From NCBI GenBank assembly GCA_003136475.1, contig PLEQ01000277.1, forward strand, positions 15,201 to 23,416: a stretch of DNA of 8,216 nt. The letters are read 5' to 3'. Under the pieces are notes generated by a model, which was not told the origin of the DNA, did not search any database, and saw only the letters and a list, made by a program, of their open reading frames with translations. Below are positions 1-5,537 of this stretch, in pieces (the first letter of the stretch is position 1; every line of letters begins with the position of its first letter). The DNA is from Deltaproteobacteria bacterium. GTDB taxonomy: Bacteria > Bdellovibrionota_B > Oligoflexia > Oligoflexales > Bog-1112. The position numbers were made by a program, and so were the translations under genes.

Positions 1-687
1 CACATCAACTGTGGAACTATCCCCTCTTCTTAGATCAAGAAGATCTTTTACCGACTTGTTCTTTCTAAAGGCAGCCCATGCCTTTTTGCCCATCACGATC
101 GTGTCAACTGTCGCTCCTGATTTATCAAGACAGCGTGAAGACCACTCTTCAATTTGATCAAGAATGTCAGCCTTATCAGCAGTCCAAAGATCTTTCTCGG
201 AAAGCTTAACATTCAAGGATGGATCTCTTTGAAAATCGATGGCGTAGGCTATGGTGCTACTGACAATGGAGAGTTTACCGCTTGTGATCACCTCACAAGC
301 CATCTGTTCTAGACGCCTAAAGAAGAATTCTTTTTGCTCTTTAAGTACACTCATCAAAGCAAGCTCAAGCCTTTCTTCTTTGGAAAGGTTTGCTGTTATG
401 CTTTCGCCAAAGGAGCGATAGCTTAGCTCATGTGGATTAAACTCACGTTTATCTTTAAGGTATGCCGGCTTTAGATAACGCGTTTTATAACTTTCCTTCT
501 CTATAGTAGGTGCCTCGGCTCGTGGATGGGCATAGGGTGTAACGAGCAGAGAATCTTGCCTCTCATCAAATGCGATAAGATCTTGCGCATGGGTTTGCGA
601 GTAGGGAAAGTAGCTTAGAAAAAAGCCCGGCCCGACATCAATAGCACCAAAAATTTCTGTCAAATAGGAGGATGAAAAAATTTCCAC
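1..687 (-). CDS. Major capsid protein, lambda gpE family (3' end cut by window edge)
   Basis: This would form the icosahedral head shell, with the decoration protein encoded just upstream as its partner. The frame is open from a GTG at 687-685 to base 1 (229 codons), so the C-terminal third or so is missing (lambda gpE is about 341 aa). Similarity to lambda gpE is recognised from memory. The visible block YLKPAYLKDKREFNP corresponds to the lambda segment around PGYVKPKHEVNP. LSKEERLELALMSVLKEQ and FFRRLEQMACEVITSGK resemble the family's helical stretch, and VDTIVMGKKAWAAFRKNKSV followed by DLLDLRRG parallels lambda IIVFDPKGWALFRSFKAV and its following RRG. The GTG start is chosen because GAAAGG lies 7 nt upstream and the N-terminus fits family length; the next ATG is over 100 codons in. 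It follows the decoration gene by 12 nt. Family assignment is strong. Confidence 0.88.
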   Translation of the reverse strand, partial: MEIFSSSYLTEIFGAIDVGPGFFLSYFPYSQTHAQDLIAFDERQDSLLVTPYAHPRAEAPTIEKESYKTRYLKPAYLKDKREFNPHELSYRSFGESITANLSKEERLELALMSVLKEQKEFFFRRLEQMACEVITSGKLSIVSSTIAYAIDFQRDPSLNVKLSEKDLWTADKADILDQIEEWSSRCLDKSGATVDTIVMGKKAWAAFRKNKSVKDLLDLRRGDSSTVDV

Positions 688-694
688 TTTGCGG

Positions 695-700
695 CCTTTC
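695..700 (-). promoter_or_regulatory. Ribosome binding site for the capsid gene
   Basis: GAAAGG on the minus strand, with a 7-nt spacer to the GTG at 687. It supports the GTG start, since no ATG is available near the expected N-terminus. It begins immediately after the amber stop of the decoration gene, so translation of the two genes is probably coupled. Confidence 0.6.
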
Positions 701-1110
701 TAGATTTTGGGTCTAGCAATAGAACTTGTGACAAAGATTGAGATTTTTCTTAAATCTGGCACAAGATCCGCTAGACTGATGCCAGCGCCAACGATCAAGG
801 AGCGCATATTAAATTGTCCGCTCAAGTAAGCTGTGACGGGCATAGTCTGCGCACTTTTATAATCATCAGCTAACACGCATTGCGGACTTGCCGAGCCATC
901 CTTGGCCTCTGCTTTGATCAAACGATAATGTCCTTTCTCTTGCCCATCAGCGACTACGCCAAGAAGTGAACCTCGTTTAAGATCGCTCTCGTCTTTACAA
1001 ATTTGAATTGAGACACGAACTTGCGGAAACGCACCGTTGATAAGATTATCGGCTCCTTCATAAGAGGGAGGCAGTGAGCCAACGGGGACTAGAAAATTAC
1101 CTAAACTCAT
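700..1110 (-). CDS. Head decoration protein, lambda gpD-like
   Basis: Predicted to bind the outside of the expanded capsid lattice and stabilise it against packaged-DNA pressure, as lambda gpD does. It is 136 aa; lambda gpD is about 110 aa. The family-like region is at residues 80-130: a VLADDYKSAQTMPVTAYLSG stretch, then QFNMRSLIVG, a DLVPDLRKISIFV ending (the Leu-Arg-x-x-x-Ile-Phe-Val signature) and a short basic tail. The N-terminus (SLGNFLVPVG) is polar and flexible-looking, as in gpD. The ATG overlaps the scaffold stop as ATGA, with GGTGA a few bases upstream. The major capsid gene follows after 12 nt, which is the lambda D-E order and strengthens the call. The stop is TAG and is in frame with the downstream capsid ORF. 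Confidence 0.8.
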   Translation of the reverse strand: MSLGNFLVPVGSLPPSYEGADNLINGAFPQVRVSIQICKDESDLKRGSLLGVVADGQEKGHYRLIKAEAKDGSASPQCVLADDYKSAQTMPVTAYLSGQFNMRSLIVGAGISLADLVPDLRKISIFVTSSIARPKI

Positions 1111-1445
1111 CGAATCACCCCCATTTTTTTGGCAAAGCGAATTGAATCTTGGGCTTTAGAAGATCCCACATCGCTTACAAATGCACTTGGGAAACTTGCG
1201 TCCGCAGAGGCTTTTTTTCGCTCGCTTCTCATCTGTTTTAATACTTGCAGAGCAGCCTTTGCGGGATCAAGGTCATTCTCTATAAATTTTTTTAGTTCTT
1301 TTGGGTCATCTGTAATTTCAAGAAGAGCCAGGATGCGCTCGCGTTCTTTGCTTTTGCCATCATCTTTTGGCTCTTGGCTTTCAATGGTCTTTGGCTCAGA
1401 CGAAGGCGAATCGCTTTTGTCTTCCGTGATAGGTGTATCAGGCAT
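1107..1445 (-). CDS. Small acidic capsid scaffold-like protein (Nu3-like / C-terminal part of S49 protease type)
   Basis: A 112-aa protein whose N-terminal 40 residues are acidic, Ser/Pro-rich and probably disordered. A helical segment follows (KERERILALLEITDDPKELK, then a DPAKAALQVLKQM stretch), and the C-terminus is basic (RFAKKMGVIR). The pattern of Arg-x-x-Ile-x-x-(Ile/Leu)-Leu, then a spaced acidic helix, then Ala-rich helix, resembles the scaffold domain at the C-terminus of lambda-type S49 capsid proteases, equivalent to lambda Nu3. Scaffold function is inferred from that resemblance and from position directly before decoration and capsid genes. The start at 1445 is preferred over the GTG at 1469 because AGGAG sits 5 nt upstream. 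It overlaps the decoration gene by 4 nt. No protease catalytic domain is encoded upstream in any frame here, so this is a stand-alone scaffold or a remnant of a protease-scaffold gene. Confidence 0.6.
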   Translation of the reverse strand: MPDTPITEDKSDSPSSEPKTIESQEPKDDGKSKERERILALLEITDDPKELKKFIENDLDPAKAALQVLKQMRSERKKASADASFPSAFVSDVGSSKAQDSIRFAKKMGVIR

Positions 1446-1450
1446 GAGAT

Positions 1451-1455
1451 CTCCT
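1451..1455 (-). promoter_or_regulatory. Ribosome binding site for the scaffold-like gene
   Basis: AGGAG on the minus strand with a 5-nt spacer to the ATG at 1445. It decides the start in favour of ATG 1445 rather than the GTG at 1469, which has no comparable site at a suitable distance. Confidence 0.65.
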
Positions 1456-1486
1456 AAGAGGTGTTTCACGCCTGAACTTAGACAGT

Positions 1487-1687
1487 TTATGAAGAGTTCT
1501 CGCCTACAAAAGTTGTGGCTTTTTTACCGGGACGGTTGACCATTTTTCTTCCAAAAAAAGAACGACAAAACGAAAACGAAAAGAAAAAAGCAAAGCGCTT
1601 GCGCGAAACCCGGTAGACATGGTTTCTGATGCGCTTGCCTTCCTCATAGCGATGCTGCTCTAAGCAGTAATGAAAACGCGAATACAT
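1487..1687 (-). CDS. Possible small basic protein, unrecognised (66 codons)
   Basis: No family recognised. The N-terminal half is rich in Arg, His and Tyr (CLEQHRYEEGKRIRNHVYRV). The middle is a Phe/Ser low-complexity run (FAFFFSFSF) translated from a T-rich tract, and the C-terminus is basic (GRKMVNRPGKKATTFVGE). In favour: an ATG with a perfect AGGAGG at 1698-1703, a minus-strand position in line with the head genes, and a 41-nt gap to the next start. Against: a 10-nt RBS spacer that is rather long, the low-complexity centre, no recognisable fold, and the adjacent non-coding-looking region. It could be a genuine small late gene, the decayed end of a deleted head gene, or a chance ORF in a leader. 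Confidence 0.3.
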   Translation of the reverse strand: MYSRFHYCLEQHRYEEGKRIRNHVYRVSRKRFAFFFSFSFCRSFFGRKMVNRPGKKATTFVGENSS

Positions 1688-1737
1688 AAAAGCTTCCCCT
1701 CCTCGAACCAGCGAGTGAGATAAAAAATGAACTTAGA

Positions 1738-1747
1738 ATTTTAGATA
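1738..1747 (-). promoter_or_regulatory. Candidate -10 region of a head-operon promoter
   Basis: The minus strand reads TATCTAAAAT here, giving -10-like hexamers TATCTA and TAAAAT, about 50-60 nt upstream of the ATG at 1687. A -35 at 17-nt spacing would fall on TAGGTC, which is far from TTGACA but lies inside the tandem repeat at 1764-1782. That arrangement would fit an activator-dependent late promoter. The call rests only on motif and position. Confidence 0.3.
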
Positions 1748-1763
1748 GAAAAGTAGTGAGTTA

Positions 1764-1782
1764 GGACCTAAATTGGACCTAA
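1764..1782. repeat. Tandem operator-like repeat, 2 x GGACCTAA, 11-bp period
   Basis: GGACCTAA occurs at 1764-1771 and again at 1775-1782, separated by ATT, so the copies recur every 11 bp, about one helical turn. The left copy is the core of a perfect palindrome around a central base (TTAGG-A-CCTAA, 1761-1771). The right copy is an imperfect version (TTGG-A-CCTAA). Tandem half-turn-symmetric sites in phase on the helix are typical of repressor or activator binding. Its position about 20 bp upstream of a -10-like sequence suggests control of the head operon. The protein that would bind is not visible in the window. Confidence 0.45.
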
Positions 1783-1864
1783 TACGCTGGGGGCCATCGT
1801 CGCTGAGGCGTTTGGACGACTAAGGAGAAGAAATTTTTGAAGCTGAAAGCTCATCTGTATTCCA

Positions 1865-1897
1865 AAATTGAATAGACCCTTGCATCCTATTCAATTT
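1865..1897. repeat. Perfect 11-bp inverted repeat after gene D
   Basis: AAATTGAATAG at 1865-1875 and its exact complement CTATTCAATTT at 1887-1897, with an 11-bp spacer, begin 28 bp beyond the stop codon of gene D. In minus-strand RNA this would be an 11-bp hairpin closing the tail operon, which makes a transcription terminator or mRNA-stabilising hairpin a natural reading. The stem is AT-rich and lacks a clean U-run after it, so it is not a standard intrinsic terminator. A protein binding or recombination site with two half-sites is an alternative. Confidence 0.5.
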
Positions 1898-1925
1898 AAG
1901 CCGCCGATTCAAGAACTTTTTGACA

Positions 1926-2858
1926 CTAAACGCCCAGTTTCAAAAGTTCGATTTCAGCCTCTAGTCCTTGATGGGGGCTCATTCTATGCTCGACTCGTTT
2001 TACAAACCAAAGACCATCGATGAAATGACTATATCCTGAAACGTCAAACTCACTGCCACTTGAATTCTTTGCTGTATTAAACTCTTTCGAGCAGGGGATA
2101 GTGATGTGAAGGATTTCATCTTGTCTTTTTAGCTCCATTAGGCGAGCACTTGCTCGCTCTTTGGCCTTTTTAAGACTTGCGTAGCTTCCGGGCAGCGACG
2201 CAAGCATCTCATCATCTCCTACAATGATATGGGCTTGCCGCTTCTTCTCCTCGTTCCAATAGAAAGCCTTCACTCCCGTCACTTTTTTTCTCTTTTGCCA
2301 ACGGTAAGGAAAAAGGAGCTCAAGTTTAAAGCGAGCGAGACCCTGATAGGAGAGAGAGACAAAGACAATTTTCTTATCGTTTATTTTTAAAATCGCGCTG
2401 TATTTGCTTGCTAACCTATGCAGAAACGACAAATCACTCTCGTCTTGAACAATTTTAATCTCATCTTTTAAAAATCTTTCATCAACAACACAGTCACAAC
2501 CAGCTCTTTTGGCAATCTTATGAACGATGGCAGCGATAGTGATTTTCCAATGGACGAGGCGAACGATTTTAAGCTCAGCGATGCCAGCAGAGGCGTAAGC
2601 TCTGATGTTTAAGATACTCTCACTGATCTCGATTTCCGTGATCTTATAGCTGCGCCATTCGATGAGCTCTTTTGATGGTCCAAATGCGAGTGCAATCGCA
2701 TCATCAATTTTTGGAAGCGATAGACTCGCATCATAGACAAAGCTGAGTGATAACTCATCATCTGTAACCCCAGACTCGTCACTAAGGCAAATTTGTGTCA
2801 GGTGATCACTTAGTTTTGGCTCTTCCTTGTCATTGATTTTGAGCAAAAAATCAAACAT
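1926..2858 (-). CDS. D: Tail protein D, P2 gpD-like baseplate hub (late control D family)
   Basis: Expected to form the trimeric hub at the base of the tail tube, linking tube to baseplate and spike, as gp27/gpD-type proteins do. It is 310 aa; P2 gpD is about 387 aa, and this copy appears to lack some middle and C-terminal sequence. Recognisable features in order: an N-terminal segment with LTQICLSDESGVTDDELSL (P2 has LTISDERGFTADQLDL), a LAFGPSKELIEWRSYKITEIEI strand region, the family signature VQDESDLSFLHRLASKYSAI near residues 135-155, VTGVKAFYW near 190, and a C-terminal VKRVEHRMSPHQG. The ATG at 2858 is preferred to the TTG at 2861 because it overlaps the stop of the X gene (TGATG), implying coupled translation. 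It is the last gene of the tail block. Confidence 0.88.
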   Translation of the reverse strand: MFDFLLKINDKEEPKLSDHLTQICLSDESGVTDDELSLSFVYDASLSLPKIDDAIALAFGPSKELIEWRSYKITEIEISESILNIRAYASAGIAELKIVRLVHWKITIAAIVHKIAKRAGCDCVVDERFLKDEIKIVQDESDLSFLHRLASKYSAILKINDKKIVFVSLSYQGLARFKLELLFPYRWQKRKKVTGVKAFYWNEEKKRQAHIIVGDDEMLASLPGSYASLKKAKERASARLMELKRQDEILHITIPCSKEFNTAKNSSGSEFDVSGYSHFIDGLWFVKRVEHRMSPHQGLEAEIELLKLGV

Positions 2859-3061
2859 CAATCACCAAAGCGTCTGATCTTGGTTGCCTTTTGTGGATAA
2901 AGCTCCGCTAAGAAAACATCTAATCCTGGCGAAAAACTTTCTAGATGCAAAAGATGCGGATTGATTTTGATAAGCTCTTCGACGTAGCCAAAGACGGCGC
3001 CGTATTCACGCCAAGCGATCAGATCAAGGCTATCACCTTGTAGGGTTTTGATTTCTCGCAC
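2858..3061 (-). CDS. X: Tail protein X, P2 gpX-like (LysM-type)
   Basis: A 67-aa protein; P2 gpX is the same length. The N-terminus TLQGDSLDLIAWREYG matches the gpX pattern LQGDTLDAICVRYYG, followed by VEELIKINPHLLHLESFSPG (P2: VETVLAANPGLAELGAVLPHG) and an LAELYPQ stretch. This is a LysM-like fold used at the tail tip, and it probably helps assemble or cap the baseplate hub. The start is GTG, fixed by the GGAG 7 nt upstream and by the LQGD block, which must lie close to the N-terminus. The gene overlaps the end of U by 29 nt in another frame and meets D as TGATG. In P2 itself X lies far away near the head and lysis genes; the U-X-D order here is that of many other P2-type tails. Confidence 0.88.
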   Translation of the reverse strand: MREIKTLQGDSLDLIAWREYGAVFGYVEELIKINPHLLHLESFSPGLDVFLAELYPQKATKIRRFGD

Positions 3062-3443
3062 TCGCTAGCTCCAAAAGATCGAGGCGAAAATCAATTTTTT
3101 TAGCATGTCCTTTACTATCAAAAATTGATCTCTCCTCGTTTATGCTAATAATGGCCCAAAGACCTAGATAGCTCGCTTTTGTGCCGCTAACTGCAGAAAA
3201 TGGCACGGGTTCACCGGAGTCTGCGAGCTTATGTAGTTCTTCAAGACCTTGGAGCCCCTTATGAAAATCTGTGAGCAAGGTACCAACAATCTCGATCCTG
3301 CGAGCTGATTTTCCCATGAAAGATAAGATGGGTAGACCTTTGAGCGTTTTGTGCTCAATCCAGTTCAATTTTTTTTCGAGCTGAAGTCTAGAGAAGGGGA
3401 TATCTCGAGCTTGAAAAACGACGCTACCAATCTTTGCCAGCAT
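3033..3443 (-). CDS. U: Tail completion protein U, P2 gpU-like
   Basis: A 136-aa protein related to P2 gpU (about 159 aa), needed to finish the P2-type tail. Matching features include a short hydrophobic N-terminus ending in a VVFQARDIPFSRLQ stretch; an RRIEIVGTLLTDFHKGLQGL segment corresponding to ITLAGVLYPELTGG; and a clear C-terminal block in which LGLWAIISINEERSIF, then GHAKKIDFRLDL, parallel P2 YGMYVISRVSETGSIF and TPRKIDFTLSL. The ATG follows the tape measure stop directly (TAAATG), with GGAAAG a few bases before it. Its 3' end overlaps X by 29 nt. The P2 region after the last block is shortened here. Confidence 0.87.
   Translation of the reverse strand: MLAKIGSVVFQARDIPFSRLQLEKKLNWIEHKTLKGLPILSFMGKSARRIEIVGTLLTDFHKGLQGLEELHKLADSGEPVPFSAVSGTKASYLGLWAIISINEERSIFDSKGHAKKIDFRLDLLELASARNQNPTR
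3069..3072 (-). promoter_or_regulatory. Ribosome binding site for gene X inside gene U
   Basis: GGAG on the minus strand, 7 nt before the GTG at 3061 and embedded in the last codons of U. It supports independent initiation of X at the GTG within the overlap. Confidence 0.55.
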
Positions 3444-5537
3444 TTAAAAACTTTCCGATAAATCAAAAAAAGATCTCGGCTTTGGCCTAAGCACACTTTG
3501 AGCACCGATAAGCTTTTCACGAACAGCGCTTGCGTAACTTTGAGGATCTTTGGTTTCAGGAAGCTCAAAACTGAACTGATAGCTGCGATTGTCTTCGCTA
3601 GATCCTTGAGGCAAATAATTAGGAAGATTAAGTTTTAGTTGCTCTTGAGGGGGAAAAATCAAATTCATTAGCTCTTTAGGTTTCATCTTGGAAAAAGTCT
3701 CTAATTTTTGATGGACCCTATCGAGTACTTGAGAAACTTTGTCCCAATTTTGCCAAATAAAATATCCAGCAGCACCAAGAGCCGAAAGACCTAAAACGAT
3801 TCCTGAGGATGCAAGGGCTCCTAATCCTCCAAGGGAAGTGACAATAGCGGCAAACTTTATAACGGCCAGTCCTTTTAAAGCTAGGGATAAGCCAAGAAAC
3901 CCAAAAGTGATCATGGTAGCGGCCTTGGTAATGATGGGGTGAGCGTCAACAAAATTATTGAACGAACCAAGAAGCTCTCCCATACTTTTTGTTATAGAAG
4001 TGAGCTCTGGCCTTATGCTTTCAAAAATCTTGGTCGAAGTGACTATAGCCGTTGAACCCGTCTGCACCATCGTGTTCCAATAACTTTTTCTTAAGTCGTC
4101 TGCCATTTTGTCAAGATAGTCGAGTTCAAGGTGTTTTTCTCCGAGCATTGGTTTTTTAACGTACTTAAGACTCTTTACGAAATCACGCAGTTTTCCGTTG
4201 GGATCGTTGATATCCTCAATAAGGGCACCGACCGAGCGCCCGGCTTCGGTTTCGAAAGTGTTGGTTAAAAAAGCCTGCTGATCAGCGTTGCCAAGTGGCT
4301 TCATGGCCTTTGCTATATCTTCAACAATAGAAAGAATTGGCCGAAAGATTCTTTTCCCATCTTTGATTTCTACAACCTTGATGTTTTTTGCTGCTAATTT
4401 TCTTTGAATTTTTGGTTTCGCGATACGGTTAAAAAAAGCCACAAGGCTTGTTCCGATAATGCTTCGATTGATACCTCGATCTTTCAAAGCCCCCATCGCT
4501 GCTAGAGTGTCGCCAAGATTCATCCCAACGGCTTTGGGCAGGTCTGTAAGATAAGAGACACTTTGGCTTATATCATCCACCCGCATTGCAGTCATGTTGA
4601 CGGTTTTTGCAATGCTATTAGCAAGCATATTCATCTGCTCTGCGCTGCCTGCATCGAGTTGAAAGCTTGACTTTAAAGATCGCATAATAGCAGCAATCTC
4701 TGCAGGCACTGCGTCCGTAGCAAGAGACACTTTAAAAATAGAGGGAAGATTAGCTTGCAAGTCTTTGATTGAAAAACCAGCTTGTCCAAGCTCTGCCGCT
4801 TCTCTTGCAACCGTTACGGGTGTGAAAGGAAGTTTTGAGGAGACTCCTAAAACCATCTTTTCTAATATTTTAGTGTTTTCATCTTCCAATTCTTTTGTAT
4901 CGGGAAGAGAGCGATCCTTAGTTGCGGCCATCAGCCTTGTCATCTCATGCTGATATTGAATGGGCGAAGCGAACAAAGCGGCGGTACCTATACCGGTTCT
5001 TAGGGCAGAATTTCTAAAATTTGATTGAGCGCTATTGTATTTCCACTTGGCATCTTGAAGTTTAAAATTATCCTTTCTTTTTGAAAGGAGTTGAAGCTCT
5101 TGGCTTTTAAGATTGCCTATTGAGTCTGCTAAATGAGCTTGATGGGTGCTAAAATTGGCAGTAGATAACCCCGCCTCCTTGATGGATTTTTTGTAGGTTT
5201 CAAGAGATTTTGTTTGCGCTTCAAGCTTGGTTTTTGTGAGTTCAATCGATTGGGCAAGAGATGTCATTCGTTGGCTTTGAGGCTCTGTTGCAACGCCTAC
5301 TTTTTTAATCGTTTCGCTCAGTTTTTTGAGAGCATTTTCCTTTCCCAAGAGAGAGAGTTTTGCCTTCTCAGACATTGCTGAAAGACTCTGAAAAGAAGTG
5401 AGAGCCTTGCTTGTGTTTTCAAGAGATGCAATTTTTTGTTGGACCTTAGAAAGCTGTTTTTCCGTTTTTGAAAAAGCCGATTCAAACGAACTCTCTAAAA
5501 CACCAGCAATTCTGACTAGAACAGAAGGTTCTCGCAT
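3444..5537 (-). CDS. T: Tail tape measure protein (P2 gpT position, TP901 family core)
   Basis: Sets tail length and occupies the tube lumen before DNA ejection. It is 697 aa from the ATG. Residues 15-175 are long amphipathic helix with Lys/Glu/Gln heptads, probably coiled coil. Residues about 185-460 form the conserved TP901-type core (LPFTPVTVAREAAELGQAGF, DDISQSVSYLTDLPKAVGMN, NLGDTLAAMGALKDRGINRS, then TFETEAGRSVGAL). A Gly/Ala/Leu-rich stretch at roughly 530-600 looks like two or three membrane segments, common in tape measures that help DNA cross the inner membrane. The ATG at 5537 is preferred over the TTG at 5555 because GGAG lies 8 nt upstream of the ATG. The start overlaps the end of E' by 22 nt and the stop abuts U. 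Confidence 0.93.
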   Translation of the reverse strand: MREPSVLVRIAGVLESSFESAFSKTEKQLSKVQQKIASLENTSKALTSFQSLSAMSEKAKLSLLGKENALKKLSETIKKVGVATEPQSQRMTSLAQSIELTKTKLEAQTKSLETYKKSIKEAGLSTANFSTHQAHLADSIGNLKSQELQLLSKRKDNFKLQDAKWKYNSAQSNFRNSALRTGIGTAALFASPIQYQHEMTRLMAATKDRSLPDTKELEDENTKILEKMVLGVSSKLPFTPVTVAREAAELGQAGFSIKDLQANLPSIFKVSLATDAVPAEIAAIMRSLKSSFQLDAGSAEQMNMLANSIAKTVNMTAMRVDDISQSVSYLTDLPKAVGMNLGDTLAAMGALKDRGINRSIIGTSLVAFFNRIAKPKIQRKLAAKNIKVVEIKDGKRIFRPILSIVEDIAKAMKPLGNADQQAFLTNTFETEAGRSVGALIEDINDPNGKLRDFVKSLKYVKKPMLGEKHLELDYLDKMADDLRKSYWNTMVQTGSTAIVTSTKIFESIRPELTSITKSMGELLGSFNNFVDAHPIITKAATMITFGFLGLSLALKGLAVIKFAAIVTSLGGLGALASSGIVLGLSALGAAGYFIWQNWDKVSQVLDRVHQKLETFSKMKPKELMNLIFPPQEQLKLNLPNYLPQGSSEDNRSYQFSFELPETKDPQSYASAVREKLIGAQSVLRPKPRSFFDLSESF

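Larger units (their letters stand above)
1688..1925. other. Intergenic region between tail and head operons
   Basis: About 240 bp with no supported coding sequence on either strand; all frames are broken by frequent stops. It contains three candidate cis elements listed separately: an inverted repeat next to the end of gene D, a pair of tandem 11-bp-spaced repeats, and an AT-rich promoter-like stretch. The segment 1783-1860 has only a weak 5-bp hairpin (TCGTC/GACGA on the minus strand) and nothing else I can name. This is the only sizeable break in an otherwise overlapping gene array. P2 carries the activator gene ogr just after gene D; no ogr-like zinc-finger ORF is present here. Confidence 0.75.

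Noticed and set aside
1129..1539. Plus-strand ORF of 136 codons opposite the scaffold gene
   Set aside because: It is antisense to the scaffold gene and its leader, has no ribosome site or recognisable domain, and its serine/arginine-rich composition is what an opposite-frame translation of an acidic Lys/Glu-rich gene gives.
1585..1612. Possible intrinsic terminator: GCAA/TTGC hairpin followed by a T-rich run on the minus strand
   Set aside because: The stem is only 4 bp with two A-T pairs, and the T-run is interrupted by C and G. It also lies within the possible 66-codon ORF and just upstream of genes that must be transcribed.
1699..1715. T-arm-like GGTTCGA sequence suggesting a tRNA or tRNA-derived attachment site
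   Set aside because: No acceptor stem, D-arm or anticodon arm can be folded around it; the match is limited to the short loop motif and overlaps the AGGAGG.
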